Of a stretch of DNA of 64,000 nt, positions 25,858 to 33,329 are shown piece by piece. Origin of the DNA: Kitasatospora sp. NBC_00458. Its GTDB lineage: Bacteria > Actinomycetota > Actinomycetes > Streptomycetales > Streptomycetaceae. Below the pieces are notes generated by a model. That model ran no database searches, was not told the origin of the DNA, and saw nothing but the letters and a program-made list of their open reading frames with translations. The position numbers and the translations under genes are program-made. Location: NCBI RefSeq assembly GCF_036013975.1, contig NZ_CP107904.1, forward strand, positions 1,736,001 to 1,800,000, in the 5' to 3' direction. Within the stretch, counting starts at the first letter, position 1. Every line of letters begins with the position of its first letter.

Positions 25858-26814
25858 ATGTCCCGCCCGGAACGCGCCGCGCGCCCCCGTCGACTGCTGA
25901 TGTGCCCGCCCACGTACTTCTCGGTGGACTACGCGATCAACCCGTGGATGGTCCCCGGCAGACCGGTCGACCGGTCGCTGGCGGTCCGGCAGTGGGAGCA
26001 CCTGGTCGACGTGTACCGCTCGCTCGGGCACCGGGTGGAGTTCGCCGCACCGGTGCCGGGGCTGCCCGACATGGTGTTCAGCGCGAACGCGGCGACGGTG
26101 GTCGACGGGCGGGTCCTGGTCGCCCGGTTCCGCCACCCGGAACGGGCCCCGGAGGCGCTGGCGTTCTGGCGCTGGTTCACCGGCCGCCCGTTCACCGAGG
26201 TCGGCATGGCGGCGCACGTCAACGAGGGGCAGGGCGACATCCTCGCCGCGGGCCGGACCCTGCTAGCCGGAACCGGCTTCCGCACCGAGCCGGCGGCCCA
26301 CGACGAGGTCCGCCGGCGGCTCGGCCGCCCGGTGGTGACCCTGCGGCTGGCGGACCCGCACTTCTACCACCTCGACACCGCACTGTGCGTCCTCAGCGAC
26401 ACCGAGGCGGCGTACTACCCCGGGGCTTTCGACCGGGCCGGCCTGGCGAGGCTGGAGGCGCTGTTCCCGGACGCACTGCTCGCGACCCGGGAGGAGGCCG
26501 CGCGCTTCGAGCTGAACGCCTTCAGCGACGGACGTCACGTCGTGCTCCCCAACACCGCGGACCGGCTGGCCGACCGGCTCTCCGAGCGGGGGTTCGAGCC
26601 GGTCGGCGTCGACGTGTCGGAGTTCCGCAAAGCCGGCGGCGGCGCCAAGTGCTGCACCCTCGAACTCGATTCGGCGCCGTCCGACTGGTCCCGGCCCGAG
26701 GCGCCCGGTGCGGACGCCCGACCCGCGGACATCCACGCCGCGGACGCCCACGCCGTCGACGCACAGCACCTGGGCGCGTCCCGCACGCGTGCAGCCCGAC
26801 CCGACGCGGCCTGA
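25858..26814 (+). CDS. ddaH: dimethylarginine dimethylaminohydrolase-like amidinohydrolase
   Basis: A 318-residue pentein-fold enzyme. Family motifs are in order: Phe-Ser-Ala-Asn near 80, Asn-Glu-Gly-Gln-Gly-Asp near 125, the catalytic His in His-Leu-Asp-Thr-Ala-Leu near 175, and the nucleophile Cys in Gly-Gly-Ala-Lys-Cys-Cys-Thr near 265. DDAH hydrolyses asymmetric methylarginines to citrulline and methylamines; related enzymes act on arginine or ornithine derivatives. ATG at 25858 follows GGAGGAG. The C-terminal 45 residues (Ala/Asp/His-rich) are extra. A haem-oxygenase-like iron protein follows 27 bp downstream, probably in the same transcript. Confidence 0.82.
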   Translation: MSRPERAARPRRLLMCPPTYFSVDYAINPWMVPGRPVDRSLAVRQWEHLVDVYRSLGHRVEFAAPVPGLPDMVFSANAATVVDGRVLVARFRHPERAPEALAFWRWFTGRPFTEVGMAAHVNEGQGDILAAGRTLLAGTGFRTEPAAHDEVRRRLGRPVVTLRLADPHFYHLDTALCVLSDTEAAYYPGAFDRAGLARLEALFPDALLATREEAARFELNAFSDGRHVVLPNTADRLADRLSERGFEPVGVDVSEFRKAGGGAKCCTLELDSAPSDWSRPEAPGADARPADIHAADAHAVDAQHLGASRTRAARPDAA

Positions 26815-26841
26815 ACGCCGCCCCCGCCCCCGGAGGCCACC

Positions 26842-27903
26842 GTGATCGAGACACCCCGAGCACCCCGCCTGCCCGCCCCGCGCGGTCCGCTCTCCGAGTG
26901 CGTCCGGACCGCCCTCGCCACCGGCCCGCCCGGCGGCACGGACCGGCTCCGGCCGTACCCGGCCGGCACGGACGACCCCTGGGGCGGGGACCTCCAGCTG
27001 GCCCTCTACGTCTGCTACGAACTGCACTACCGCGGTTTCGAGGGCGTCGACCCGGACTGGGAATGGGACCCTGAACTGCTACGGCTGCGCCGCGGGCTGG
27101 AGCGGCACTTCCTGGCCGCCGTCCGGGAGGAGACGGGCGAGCCGCCCCCGCTCGACGAGCTGCTCGACCGGCTGCTCACCGAACCGCGCACGGGCACCGG
27201 GCCCTCCCACTTCCTGCTCGCCCGCGGCGAACGCTGGCAGGCCCGCGAGTACCTGGTGCACCGCTCGCTCTACCACCTCAAGGAGGCCGATCCGCAGCTG
27301 TGGGCGGCTCCCCGGCTCGGCGGCGCGGCGCAGGCGGCCTTCCTCTCCGTCGAGTACGACGAGTACGGCGCGGGGCACCCGGACCGGGCCCACTCCCGGC
27401 TGTTCGCCGAGATGATGGCGGACTTCGGCCTGGATCCCGCGTACGGCCGCTACGTCGACGCGGCGGCCGCCCCCGCGCTGGCGGTCGTCGACCTGATGTC
27501 GCTGTTCGGCCTGCACCGGGCGCTGCGGGGCGCGCTGGTCGGGCAGTTCGCGGCCGTGGAGATCACCTCCTCGCCCGGGTCCGCACGGCTCGCGCGAGCC
27601 TTCGAGCGACTGGGCGCGGGCCCGGCCGGCACCCGCTTCTACGAGGAGCACGTGGAGGCCGACGCCGTGCACGAACAGCTGGTCCGGCACGGCGTGATCG
27701 CTCCGCTGCTCGCGTCGGAGCCCGGGCTGGCGGGCGACGTCGCCTTCGGGATCGCCGCGAGTTCGCTCGCCGAGGACCGGCTCGCCGCCCACCTGACGGC
27801 GTCCTGGGCCGCCGGGCACAGCTCGCTCCGGGGCGGACCGCTGACCGGCGGGGCGCCGCCCGACGGCTCACCGCGTGGTGGGCCGCTCACCGGGAGCGGG
27901 TGA
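26842..27903 (+). CDS. iron-containing redox enzyme, haem-oxygenase-like diiron (HDO) superfamily
   Basis: A 353-residue protein. Metal-ligand motifs typical of this family are visible: Glu and His in Arg-Glu-Tyr-Leu-Val-His...Tyr-His-Leu-Lys-Glu-Ala-Asp, then Glu-Tyr-Asp-Glu-Tyr-Gly followed by His-Ser-Arg-Leu-Phe, then Glu-Glu-His-Val-Glu-Ala-Asp-Ala-Val-His-Glu. HDO members include N-oxygenases and oxidative decarboxylases such as SznF and UndA; the reaction here is not known. GTG at 26842 has GGAGG 5 nt upstream. The gene is 27 bp behind the DDAH-like gene. Its last 36 bp overlap the convergent CDGSH gene. Confidence 0.82.
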   Translation: MIETPRAPRLPAPRGPLSECVRTALATGPPGGTDRLRPYPAGTDDPWGGDLQLALYVCYELHYRGFEGVDPDWEWDPELLRLRRGLERHFLAAVREETGEPPPLDELLDRLLTEPRTGTGPSHFLLARGERWQAREYLVHRSLYHLKEADPQLWAAPRLGGAAQAAFLSVEYDEYGAGHPDRAHSRLFAEMMADFGLDPAYGRYVDAAAAPALAVVDLMSLFGLHRALRGALVGQFAAVEITSSPGSARLARAFERLGAGPAGTRFYEEHVEADAVHEQLVRHGVIAPLLASEPGLAGDVAFGIAASSLAEDRLAAHLTASWAAGHSSLRGGPLTGGAPPDGSPRGGPLTGSG

Positions 27904-28263
27904 ACCGCCGGGGCGGTGGCGGCGGTGGCTGGTGTCGCAGAACGGGTAGCGGCGGCTGCGGCCGCAGGTGCACAGGGCCACCACCGGGCGGTCGGAGCGG
28001 ACCGTGCCGCCGTCCGGGAGCACGACCTCCACCGGGCCCTCGATCAGCACCGGCCCGCGCTCGGTGAGCCGCACCCACCGCGGGACACCGGCCTCCGGAC
28101 GGTGCGGCCCGTACGAGCGGGGCGGCTCCGGCGGTCCCGCTGCCTCTGACGGTCGCGGTGCCTCGGACGGTCGCGGCGGGCAGGGCTGACTCGGCGGGCA
28201 GGACGCGTCCGCCGGCTCCGGCGAGCGGCCCGGACTCGGCGGGTCAGGCAGGGCGCGCGCCAC
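27868..28263 (-). CDS. CDGSH-type iron-sulfur protein
   Basis: A protein of about 131 residues with a Pro/Ser-rich first half and a C-terminal iron-sulfur motif Cys-Thr-Cys-Gly-Arg-Ser...Pro-Phe-Cys-Asp-Thr-Ser-His. The three Cys and one His of the CDGSH [2Fe-2S] site are present, but Thr replaces the second Gly. The start is uncertain: GTG at 28263 is used, within the end of the upstream methyltransferase gene, but a later start nearer the Val-Glu-Gly-Pro-Val-Glu segment would match the usual family length. The 3' end overlaps the convergent gene by 36 bp. Confidence 0.75.
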   Translation of the reverse strand: MARALPDPPSPGRSPEPADASCPPSQPCPPRPSEAPRPSEAAGPPEPPRSYGPHRPEAGVPRWVRLTERGPVLIEGPVEVVLPDGGTVRSDRPVVALCTCGRSRRYPFCDTSHRRHRPGGSPAPGERPTTR

Positions 28264-28897
28264 GGATCACCACCAGCTCCTCCTCCCGGACGCCCGGGTC
28301 GATCAGGCCGCGGCTCTCGAACCACGCGGCCCGCCCGGTCATCACCGGCCCGAACCCCTGGCGCCGCCGGGCCACCACCTCGGCCGCCAGCCCGGCCCGC
28401 CCGAGCGCGCGCAGGGTCGCCGGGACGTCCGCGAGCGAGGACTGCACCAGCAGCAGGACGCCGCCGCGCGCCAGCAGGCCGGGGGCCTCCCGGCAGATCC
28501 GGTCGAGCAGCAGCCGGCCGTCCGGTCCCGCGTCCCAGGCCCGCGCGATGCCACGCCGGGGGCTCCCGGCCCCCTCGGCGGGCACGTAGGGCGGGTTGCT
28601 CAGCACCAGGTCGAACCGCCGGCCCCGGACGGGCCCGGCCAGGTCGCCGTGGCGCAGCCGGATCCGGCGCCGGTGGAACCAGCCGTTCAGGCCCGCGGTC
28701 GCCAGAGCCAGCCAGGACACGTCCACCGCGGTCACCCGGGCCCCGCGACCGGCCGCCGCCAGCGCGAGCGCGCCGGTGCCGGTCCCGAGGTCGAGGCAGC
28801 GTGCCCCGCGCAACGGGCCCTCCCGGGCGAGGCTCTCCGTCAACAGGGCGGTATCGCCCTGGACCGGGTACACACCGGGTGGTCTGAACAGCAACAT
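28244..28897 (-). CDS. HemK2/MTQ2-like class I methyltransferase
   Basis: A 217-residue SAM methyltransferase. Motif I is Asp-Leu-Gly-Thr-Gly-Thr-Gly near residue 38 and the catalytic Asn-Pro-Pro-Tyr motif is near residue 100, the signature of N5-glutamine and related N-methyltransferases acting on proteins. The short length without an N-terminal domain matches the HemK2/MTQ2 branch rather than PrmC. ATG at 28897 starts at Leu-Leu-Phe-Arg-Pro-Pro-Gly-Val-Tyr, the normal N-terminus. It overlaps the CDGSH gene downstream by 20 bp, suggesting a common transcript. Confidence 0.85.
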   Translation of the reverse strand: MLLFRPPGVYPVQGDTALLTESLAREGPLRGARCLDLGTGTGALALAAAGRGARVTAVDVSWLALATAGLNGWFHRRRIRLRHGDLAGPVRGRRFDLVLSNPPYVPAEGAGSPRRGIARAWDAGPDGRLLLDRICREAPGLLARGGVLLLVQSSLADVPATLRALGRAGLAAEVVARRRQGFGPVMTGRAAWFESRGLIDPGVREEELVVIRGARPA

Positions 28898-29073
28898 ACC
28901 GCGCGCCTGCCCCGGATCCGCCCGCCCAACCGGCCGGTCGGGCGGACCGGCCCGCCGGACGTACCCGAACTCCGGCGGCGCGGGGCCGTGTCGACCGGCG
29001 CGCACCGGGTAGACGTGGAGGCCCAGCCGCCGGCGGCACGCCGGTGGACGGCCTGCGGAAGGAAGCACGCACC

Positions 29074-29397
29074 ATGCCCAGGGGATCGAGCCCGAAGCGG
29101 GAGCGCCAGTACGAGCACATCAAGGAGAGCGCCCTGGACCGCGGCGAGAGCGAGGCGCGGGCGGAGGAGATCGCCGCCCGCACGGTCAACAAGGAGCGTG
29201 CGCGGCACGGCGAGTCCAGGACCGCCAGTCGCAGCTCCACGCACGACGTCTCCTCCGGCCACCGCGGCGGGAAGCGCTCGCACAGCGGCGCCGCCGGGCC
29301 GACGTACGACCAGCTCTACAACGAGGCCAGGCAGCGGGGCGTCAAGGGCCGTTCGAAGATGAACAAGCAGCAGCTCGAACACGCCCTCGGCCGGTGA
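29074..29397 (+). CDS. small basic protein with Rho-N/SAP-like tail ('plasmid stabilization protein')
   Basis: A 107-residue, very hydrophilic protein. Residues 1-50 are a charged helical region (Lys-Arg-Glu-Arg-Gln-Tyr-Glu-His-Ile-Lys), the middle is Ser/His-rich, and the end (Tyr-Asp-Gln-Leu-Tyr-Asn-Glu-Ala...Met-Asn-Lys-Gln-Gln-Leu) looks like a Rho-N/SAP nucleic-acid-binding helix pair. Streptomyces homologues are often labelled plasmid stabilization protein without direct evidence. No antitoxin or partner gene is adjacent. Confidence 0.7.
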   Translation: MPRGSSPKRERQYEHIKESALDRGESEARAEEIAARTVNKERARHGESRTASRSSTHDVSSGHRGGKRSHSGAAGPTYDQLYNEARQRGVKGRSKMNKQQLEHALGR

Positions 29398-29483
29398 GCA
29401 CCGGCGCCGGTGAAAGAACGGACCGGTGAGAACGGACCGGTGCGCACACCGGTCGGAACACCTTCAGCACAGGGAGGAACGCC

Positions 29484-29744
29484 ATGACCTACCCCGTCCC
29501 GTCCGACCCGGACACCCGTCCCCCGCTGCCCGGGCCCCCGGCACCCGGCCCCGGGCGCCCGACTCCGGATCCCGCCCCGGGCGACCCCCGGCCGTACCCG
29601 GCGCCGCCGGACCCGGTTCCCCCGGTGCCGGGCCCGCCGGTCCCCGGTCCCGGCCCCGACCCGGCACCCCCGCCGGTCCCCGCCCCGGGAACGGCTTCCC
29701 TGACCGCCTCCGGGGCGTCCCGGGGGACGCGGACGGCACGCTGA
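29484..29744 (+). CDS. small proline-rich protein of unknown function
   Basis: An 86-residue frame that opens with an ATG 7 nt after a strong GGGAGG and is about 40 per cent Pro with Gly, Asp and Ala. The clear ribosome site supports translation, but sequence of this kind stays open by chance in GC-rich DNA. No domain or membrane segment is visible. It may be a linker-like extracellular or cytosolic peptide, or not a gene. Confidence 0.4.
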   Translation: MTYPVPSDPDTRPPLPGPPAPGPGRPTPDPAPGDPRPYPAPPDPVPPVPGPPVPGPGPDPAPPPVPAPGTASLTASGASRGTRTAR

Positions 29745-29828
29745 CCGTGCGGCGGGGGCCCGGCGCCCCCGCCGCACCGGGGGGACCCCTCACCGGGGCC
29801 CCGCACAGAGACATCCAAGGAGGCCGGC

Positions 29829-29996
29829 ATGGCACTCGTACTCTTCCTGCTCCTCGCCGCGGTCGTGCTCGGACTCGTCGGCGTGGTCGTCGACGGACTG
29901 CTCTACCTGCTCTTCATCGGTATCGCGGTCCTGGCCGTGGCCGTGGTCGTCTCCGCGGTCCGGTTCCGGCGCGGGGGCCGGCCCACGCCGCGCTGA
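29829..29996 (+). CDS. small two-helix membrane protein
   Basis: A 55-residue frame with AAGGAGG 5 nt before the ATG. Two hydrophobic segments (residues 3-20 and 23-44) are separated by Val-Val-Asp-Gly and followed by a basic Arg-Phe-Arg-Arg-Gly-Gly-Arg tail, so it probably sits in the cytoplasmic membrane as a hairpin. Short proteins of this form are common in Streptomyces and are uncharacterised. A similar small membrane protein occurs at 19856. Confidence 0.7.
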   Translation: MALVLFLLLAAVVLGLVGVVVDGLLYLLFIGIAVLAVAVVVSAVRFRRGGRPTPR

Positions 29997-30180
29997 GCCC
30001 CACCGCCGAGCCCCACCGCCGAGCCGCGCCGAAGGGCCCGCGGCCGTGCCCGGGCGGCCCGCCAACGGCCTGCGGAACGGGCGGGGCTCCCGGGACGTGC
30101 GGGACCTCCGGGCCGGGTGGGACCTCCGGGATCCGCGGGCACGGGTTGCGGGTATGACCACCGCGAGAGGAGACGGCAGC

Positions 30181-30660
30181 ATGAACGACTTCGACGCGTT
30201 CGTCGACCTGCTGGACTACCCGGTCCAGATCGTCACCGCGGCGGCCGACGGGGAACGGGCCGGCTGCCTGGTCGGCTTCGCCGGTCAGTGCTCGATCCGG
30301 CCGCCCCGGTTCACCGTGTGGATCTCCAAGGCGAACCACACCTACGCCGTCGCCTCGCGCGCCGCCACCCTGGCGGTTCACCTGCTGCCGAGGCGGCGCC
30401 ACGACCTCGCCGAGCTCTTCGGCGGCCGCACCGGCGACGAGGTCGACAAGTTCGCGTCCGTCGCCTGGACCCCCGGCCCGGACGGCGTCCCCGTCCTCAC
30501 CGACGCCGCCGCGTGGTTCGCGGGCCGCATCCGCGACCGGGCCGACTGGGGAGACCACGTCGGGTTCCTCCTCGACCCCCTCACCACCCGCACCACCGGG
30601 CACCGGCGGGCGCTGTCCTTCCGCGACGTGCAGGACATCGGCGCCGGACACCCCGCATGA
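30181..30660 (+). CDS. flavin reductase-like FMN-binding split-barrel protein
   Basis: A 159-residue protein with the flavin reductase domain fold: Tyr-Pro-Val-Gln-Ile-Val-Thr-Ala-Ala near the start, Gly-Cys-Leu-Val-Gly-Phe-Ala-Gly-Gln-Cys-Ser-Ile-Arg-Pro-Pro at residues 38-52, and Leu-Ala-Val-His-Leu-Leu later. ATG at 30181 has GAGGAGA 8 nt upstream and is preferred to an in-frame ATG at 30154. It could supply reduced flavin to a monooxygenase, for example the StyA-like protein far upstream, but there is no linkage evidence. Confidence 0.8.
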   Translation: MNDFDAFVDLLDYPVQIVTAAADGERAGCLVGFAGQCSIRPPRFTVWISKANHTYAVASRAATLAVHLLPRRRHDLAELFGGRTGDEVDKFASVAWTPGPDGVPVLTDAAAWFAGRIRDRADWGDHVGFLLDPLTTRTTGHRRALSFRDVQDIGAGHPA

Positions 30661-30697
30661 CCAGGCCGGGCCGGGACACCCGCCGGAGAGGCCCACC

Positions 30698-31300
30698 GTG
30701 ACGACCGACAGCACCCCGGCCGCACCGCGCACCGGCCGCGACGAGACGCCCGCGGAACGGGCGGACCGCCTGTGGACCGACATGCTCCAGGAGGTCCGCG
30801 TCGCGCAGACCGGCGCGCAGATCCTCTTCGGCTTCCTCATCGGCGTCGCCTTCACCCCGCGCTTCGCCGGCCTGCCCGACTTCGACCACGACCTCTACGT
30901 GGCCACCGTCCTGCTCGGCGCCGTCTCCACCGGCGCACTCATCGCCCCCGTGGCCTTCCACCGCTTCCTCGCCGGCCACGGCCTGAAACCCGAACTGATC
31001 CGCATCGCCGGCCGCCTCATCGCCATCGGCCTCGTCACCCTGGCCCTGACCATGGCCTTCGCCCTGCTCCTCCTGCTGCGCACGGCCACCGGCAACGACA
31101 CCGCCGCGTGGATCCTCAGCGGCGCCGTCCTGCTCTGGTTCACCACCACCTGGCTCGTCCTGCCCCAACTCGTCCTGCACCGCGCCGCCCGCCGGCGGCC
31201 CCCCGGCGGGGCCACGGACTCCGGCACCCCTCCGGCTGCCGACCCCGAACCCGACCCCGAACCCGAACCCGAACCCGGCCCCGGCCGGTCCCGGTCCTGA
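30698..31300 (+). CDS. DUF6328-like four-helix membrane protein
   Basis: A 200-residue integral membrane protein. After an acidic N-terminus (Arg-Ala-Asp-Arg-Leu-Trp-Thr-Asp-Met-Leu-Gln-Glu-Val-Arg-Val-Ala-Gln-Thr-Gly) come four hydrophobic segments and a C-terminal tail of Pro-Glu/Pro-Asp repeats. The conserved Gln-Thr-Gly-Ala-Gln-Ile-Leu-Phe-Gly-Phe-Leu segment is typical of the DUF6328 family in actinobacteria, whose function is unknown. It is 37 bp after the flavin reductase-like gene and may be co-transcribed. Confidence 0.78.
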   Translation: MTTDSTPAAPRTGRDETPAERADRLWTDMLQEVRVAQTGAQILFGFLIGVAFTPRFAGLPDFDHDLYVATVLLGAVSTGALIAPVAFHRFLAGHGLKPELIRIAGRLIAIGLVTLALTMAFALLLLLRTATGNDTAAWILSGAVLLWFTTTWLVLPQLVLHRAARRRPPGGATDSGTPPAADPEPDPEPEPEPGPGRSRS

Positions 31301-31372
31301 ACCGCACGCTCCCTCCGCGCCGACGTGCCGATGCCGTTTGCGGATCGTCGGACAGTCCGGACGTCCGGACAT

Positions 31373-31420
31373 CCGACGGTCAGGACGACCGACGGTAGGA
31401 ACGTCCGACGGTCAGGACGT
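31373..31420. repeat. three tandem 16-bp repeats, possible regulatory iterons
   Basis: Three contiguous 16-bp units, of the type CCGACGGTCAGGACGA, occupy 31373-31388, 31389-31404 and 31405-31420. The first and third differ at one base. They lie in the 280-bp noncoding stretch before the membrane-protein gene at 31581. The neighbouring GTCCGGAC at 31359-31370 adds palindromic character. Nothing else is recognisable in that stretch. Confidence 0.6.
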
Positions 31421-31580
31421 CCGTCCATCGGGAAGTCGTGCAATCGCCCCCGCGCGCAGGGCTCCTGCGGCACGATGACCCCAACGAAGGCGCGGTGCCC
31501 CAGCGGCGACCGGGGCGGCAACCGGGGCGGCGGCCGGCAGTACGCCGGGGCGGAGCGGGAGTCGGCGGAGGGGGCGCGGG

Positions 31581-32585
31581 ATGTGGGAGTCCGTTGCGGG
31601 GAGCGACCGCTGGGCACTGGCGGTGGTGTGCCTCGCCTACCTGGCCATCGTGTTCTTCACCAGCCGGGGCCTCATCGCCGCCCCGCGCTACCGGCAGTTG
31701 CAGGGCCGTGTGGCCGACGCCCGCGCCCAGCTGGCCGTGCTCGCGGCCGGCACCCCCGAGGACCCGGGCCGAGCCGACCCGGACCGAGCCGAGCCGGCCC
31801 GGGCCGCCGCGATCGCGGCGGTCACCGCGCAGCTCGACGGGCTGGACAACACCAGCATGGTCGTCTGGCGGCTCCGCCCCACCACGTGGGTCATCGCCAT
31901 CCCGCTGTCCAAACTGGCCGCCGCCTGGCGGGTGCTGCACAGCGCCGAGCGCCGTCTCCTCCCCCTCCAGCCGCCCGGCGAGACCACCGCACGGCTCCGC
32001 GCGCTGCGGCTGCGCCTCGCCGCCACCGGCCTCCCCGGCGACGCGGAACTCGCGGCCGAGATCGCCGCGGCACCCGCCACCGGCCCGGAGGCCGCCGCCC
32101 TCCTGGGCGCCGCCACCGAGTACCTGCACGACCGGGAGGACGCCGAGGCCGAGCGCGAGTACGAGCAGCAGCGGACCGCCCTGTGGCTCGCCACCACCGG
32201 ACTCGGCGCCGTCTTCCTGATCGGTGTGACGCTCGGCCACCATCCGACGATGGTCCTCGGCGCGCTGGGCGGGTTCCTGTCCCCGGTGGTCGGCGTGATG
32301 CGCTCCCAACGGCCCGCCTCCTGGGGCATCCTGGTCCTCGCCCCGGTCGGCGGGGCGCTCGCCGCCGTCGGCGGTCTGCTGCTGGTCCGGATGCTCGCCG
32401 ATCCGGAGCTGAACCTCCTCGGCCACGTGTTCCTCGACAACTCCTGGAACGCCCCCGCGCGGCCCATCGCCCTCGCGATCGCCCTGCTCTTCGGGTTCTC
32501 CGGCACCCTCTTCTCACGCCTCGCCCTCACCGCGACCGGGCAGCTGGTCTCCACCACCGCGGCGACCGCCCGGCAGCAGCCGTAG
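31581..32585 (+). CDS. multi-pass membrane protein of unknown function
   Basis: A 334-residue protein with one N-terminal helix (residues 10-28), a central charged region of about 170 residues rich in Ala, Arg and Glu that may form coiled coil, and four or five C-terminal helices from residue 205 on. ATG at 31581 has GGAGG 9 nt upstream. I do not recognise a family. The three 16-bp repeats upstream may control it. It converges on the two-component/ABC operon. Confidence 0.7.
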   Translation: MWESVAGSDRWALAVVCLAYLAIVFFTSRGLIAAPRYRQLQGRVADARAQLAVLAAGTPEDPGRADPDRAEPARAAAIAAVTAQLDGLDNTSMVVWRLRPTTWVIAIPLSKLAAAWRVLHSAERRLLPLQPPGETTARLRALRLRLAATGLPGDAELAAEIAAAPATGPEAAALLGAATEYLHDREDAEAEREYEQQRTALWLATTGLGAVFLIGVTLGHHPTMVLGALGGFLSPVVGVMRSQRPASWGILVLAPVGGALAAVGGLLLVRMLADPELNLLGHVFLDNSWNAPARPIALAIALLFGFSGTLFSRLALTATGQLVSTTAATARQQP

Positions 32586-32633
32586 GGACCGGCTCGCCGT
32601 CCACCGGCGGGGGCGGTAGGCGCCTCACCCCAC

Positions 32634-32684
32634 GCCCCGGTTCCGGCCGGGCCCCGGTTCCGGCCGGGCCCCGGTTCCGGCCGG
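32634..32684. repeat. three identical 17-bp tandem repeats
   Basis: GCCCCGGTTCCGGCCGG occurs three times in direct contact (32634-32650, 32651-32667, 32668-32684), between the convergent ends of the membrane-protein gene and the response-regulator gene. Each unit is partly self-complementary, so alternative stem-loops that could end transcription are possible. Confidence 0.7.
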
Positions 32685-32693
32685 ACCCCGGCT

Positions 32694-33329
32694 TCAGCCG
32701 AGGATGCCCCGGTCGTAGGCGGTGGCCACCGCCGCCGCGCGGTCGTTGACGCCGAGCTTCCCGTAGATGTGGGTGAGGTGGCTCTTCACGGTGGCCTCGC
32801 TGATGAACAGCACGGCGGCCACCGCGCGGTTGGAGCCGCCCTTCGCGACCAGGCGCAGGATCTCGGTCTCCCGCGTGCTCAGGGCCGCGCCGCCGGGGGA
32901 CCGCACGCGCGAGACCAGGCGGGCCGCGATGGCCGGGGACAGCACCGTCCGGCCCTCGGCCGCGGCACGCACGGCGGTGAACAGCTCGGCGCGGGGGGCG
33001 TCCTTGAGGAGGTAGCCGGTCGCGCCGGCCTCGATCGCGGGGATGGTGTCCTGGTCGGTGTCGTAGGTGGTGAGCACGAGCACCCTGCTGCGCGGGCAGC
33101 GGCGCGCCAGCGCCCCGATCGCCTCGACCCCTCCCCCGCCGGGCATCCGGAGGTCCATCAGGACCACGTCGGGGTCGAGCCGTTCGGCCAGGGCGACCGC
33201 CGCGACCCCGTCGGCGGCCTCGCCGAGGACCTCGAATCCGGCCCCGGCGGCCGCGAAGATGCCGAGCAGTCCGTGCCGCACGACCGGGTGGTCGTCGACG
33301 ATCAGCAGGGTGACGGGCGGTTCAGTCAT
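32694..33329 (-). CDS. NarL/LuxR-family response regulator
   Basis: A 211-residue regulator. The receiver domain has Asp-Asp-His near the start, the phospho-acceptor Asp in Val-Val-Leu-Met-Asp-Leu-Arg-Met-Pro near residue 57 and the late Lys-Asp-Ala. The C-terminal LuxR HTH has Leu-Ser-Thr-Arg-Glu-Thr-Glu-Ile-Leu and Ile-Ser-Glu-Ala-Thr-Val-Lys-Ser-His. Its start overlaps the sensor kinase stop by 8 nt. It is the last gene of the ABC-2/two-component operon and probably controls its expression. Confidence 0.93.
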   Translation of the reverse strand: MTEPPVTLLIVDDHPVVRHGLLGIFAAAGAGFEVLGEAADGVAAVALAERLDPDVVLMDLRMPGGGGVEAIGALARRCPRSRVLVLTTYDTDQDTIPAIEAGATGYLLKDAPRAELFTAVRAAAEGRTVLSPAIAARLVSRVRSPGGAALSTRETEILRLVAKGGSNRAVAAVLFISEATVKSHLTHIYGKLGVNDRAAAVATAYDRGILG

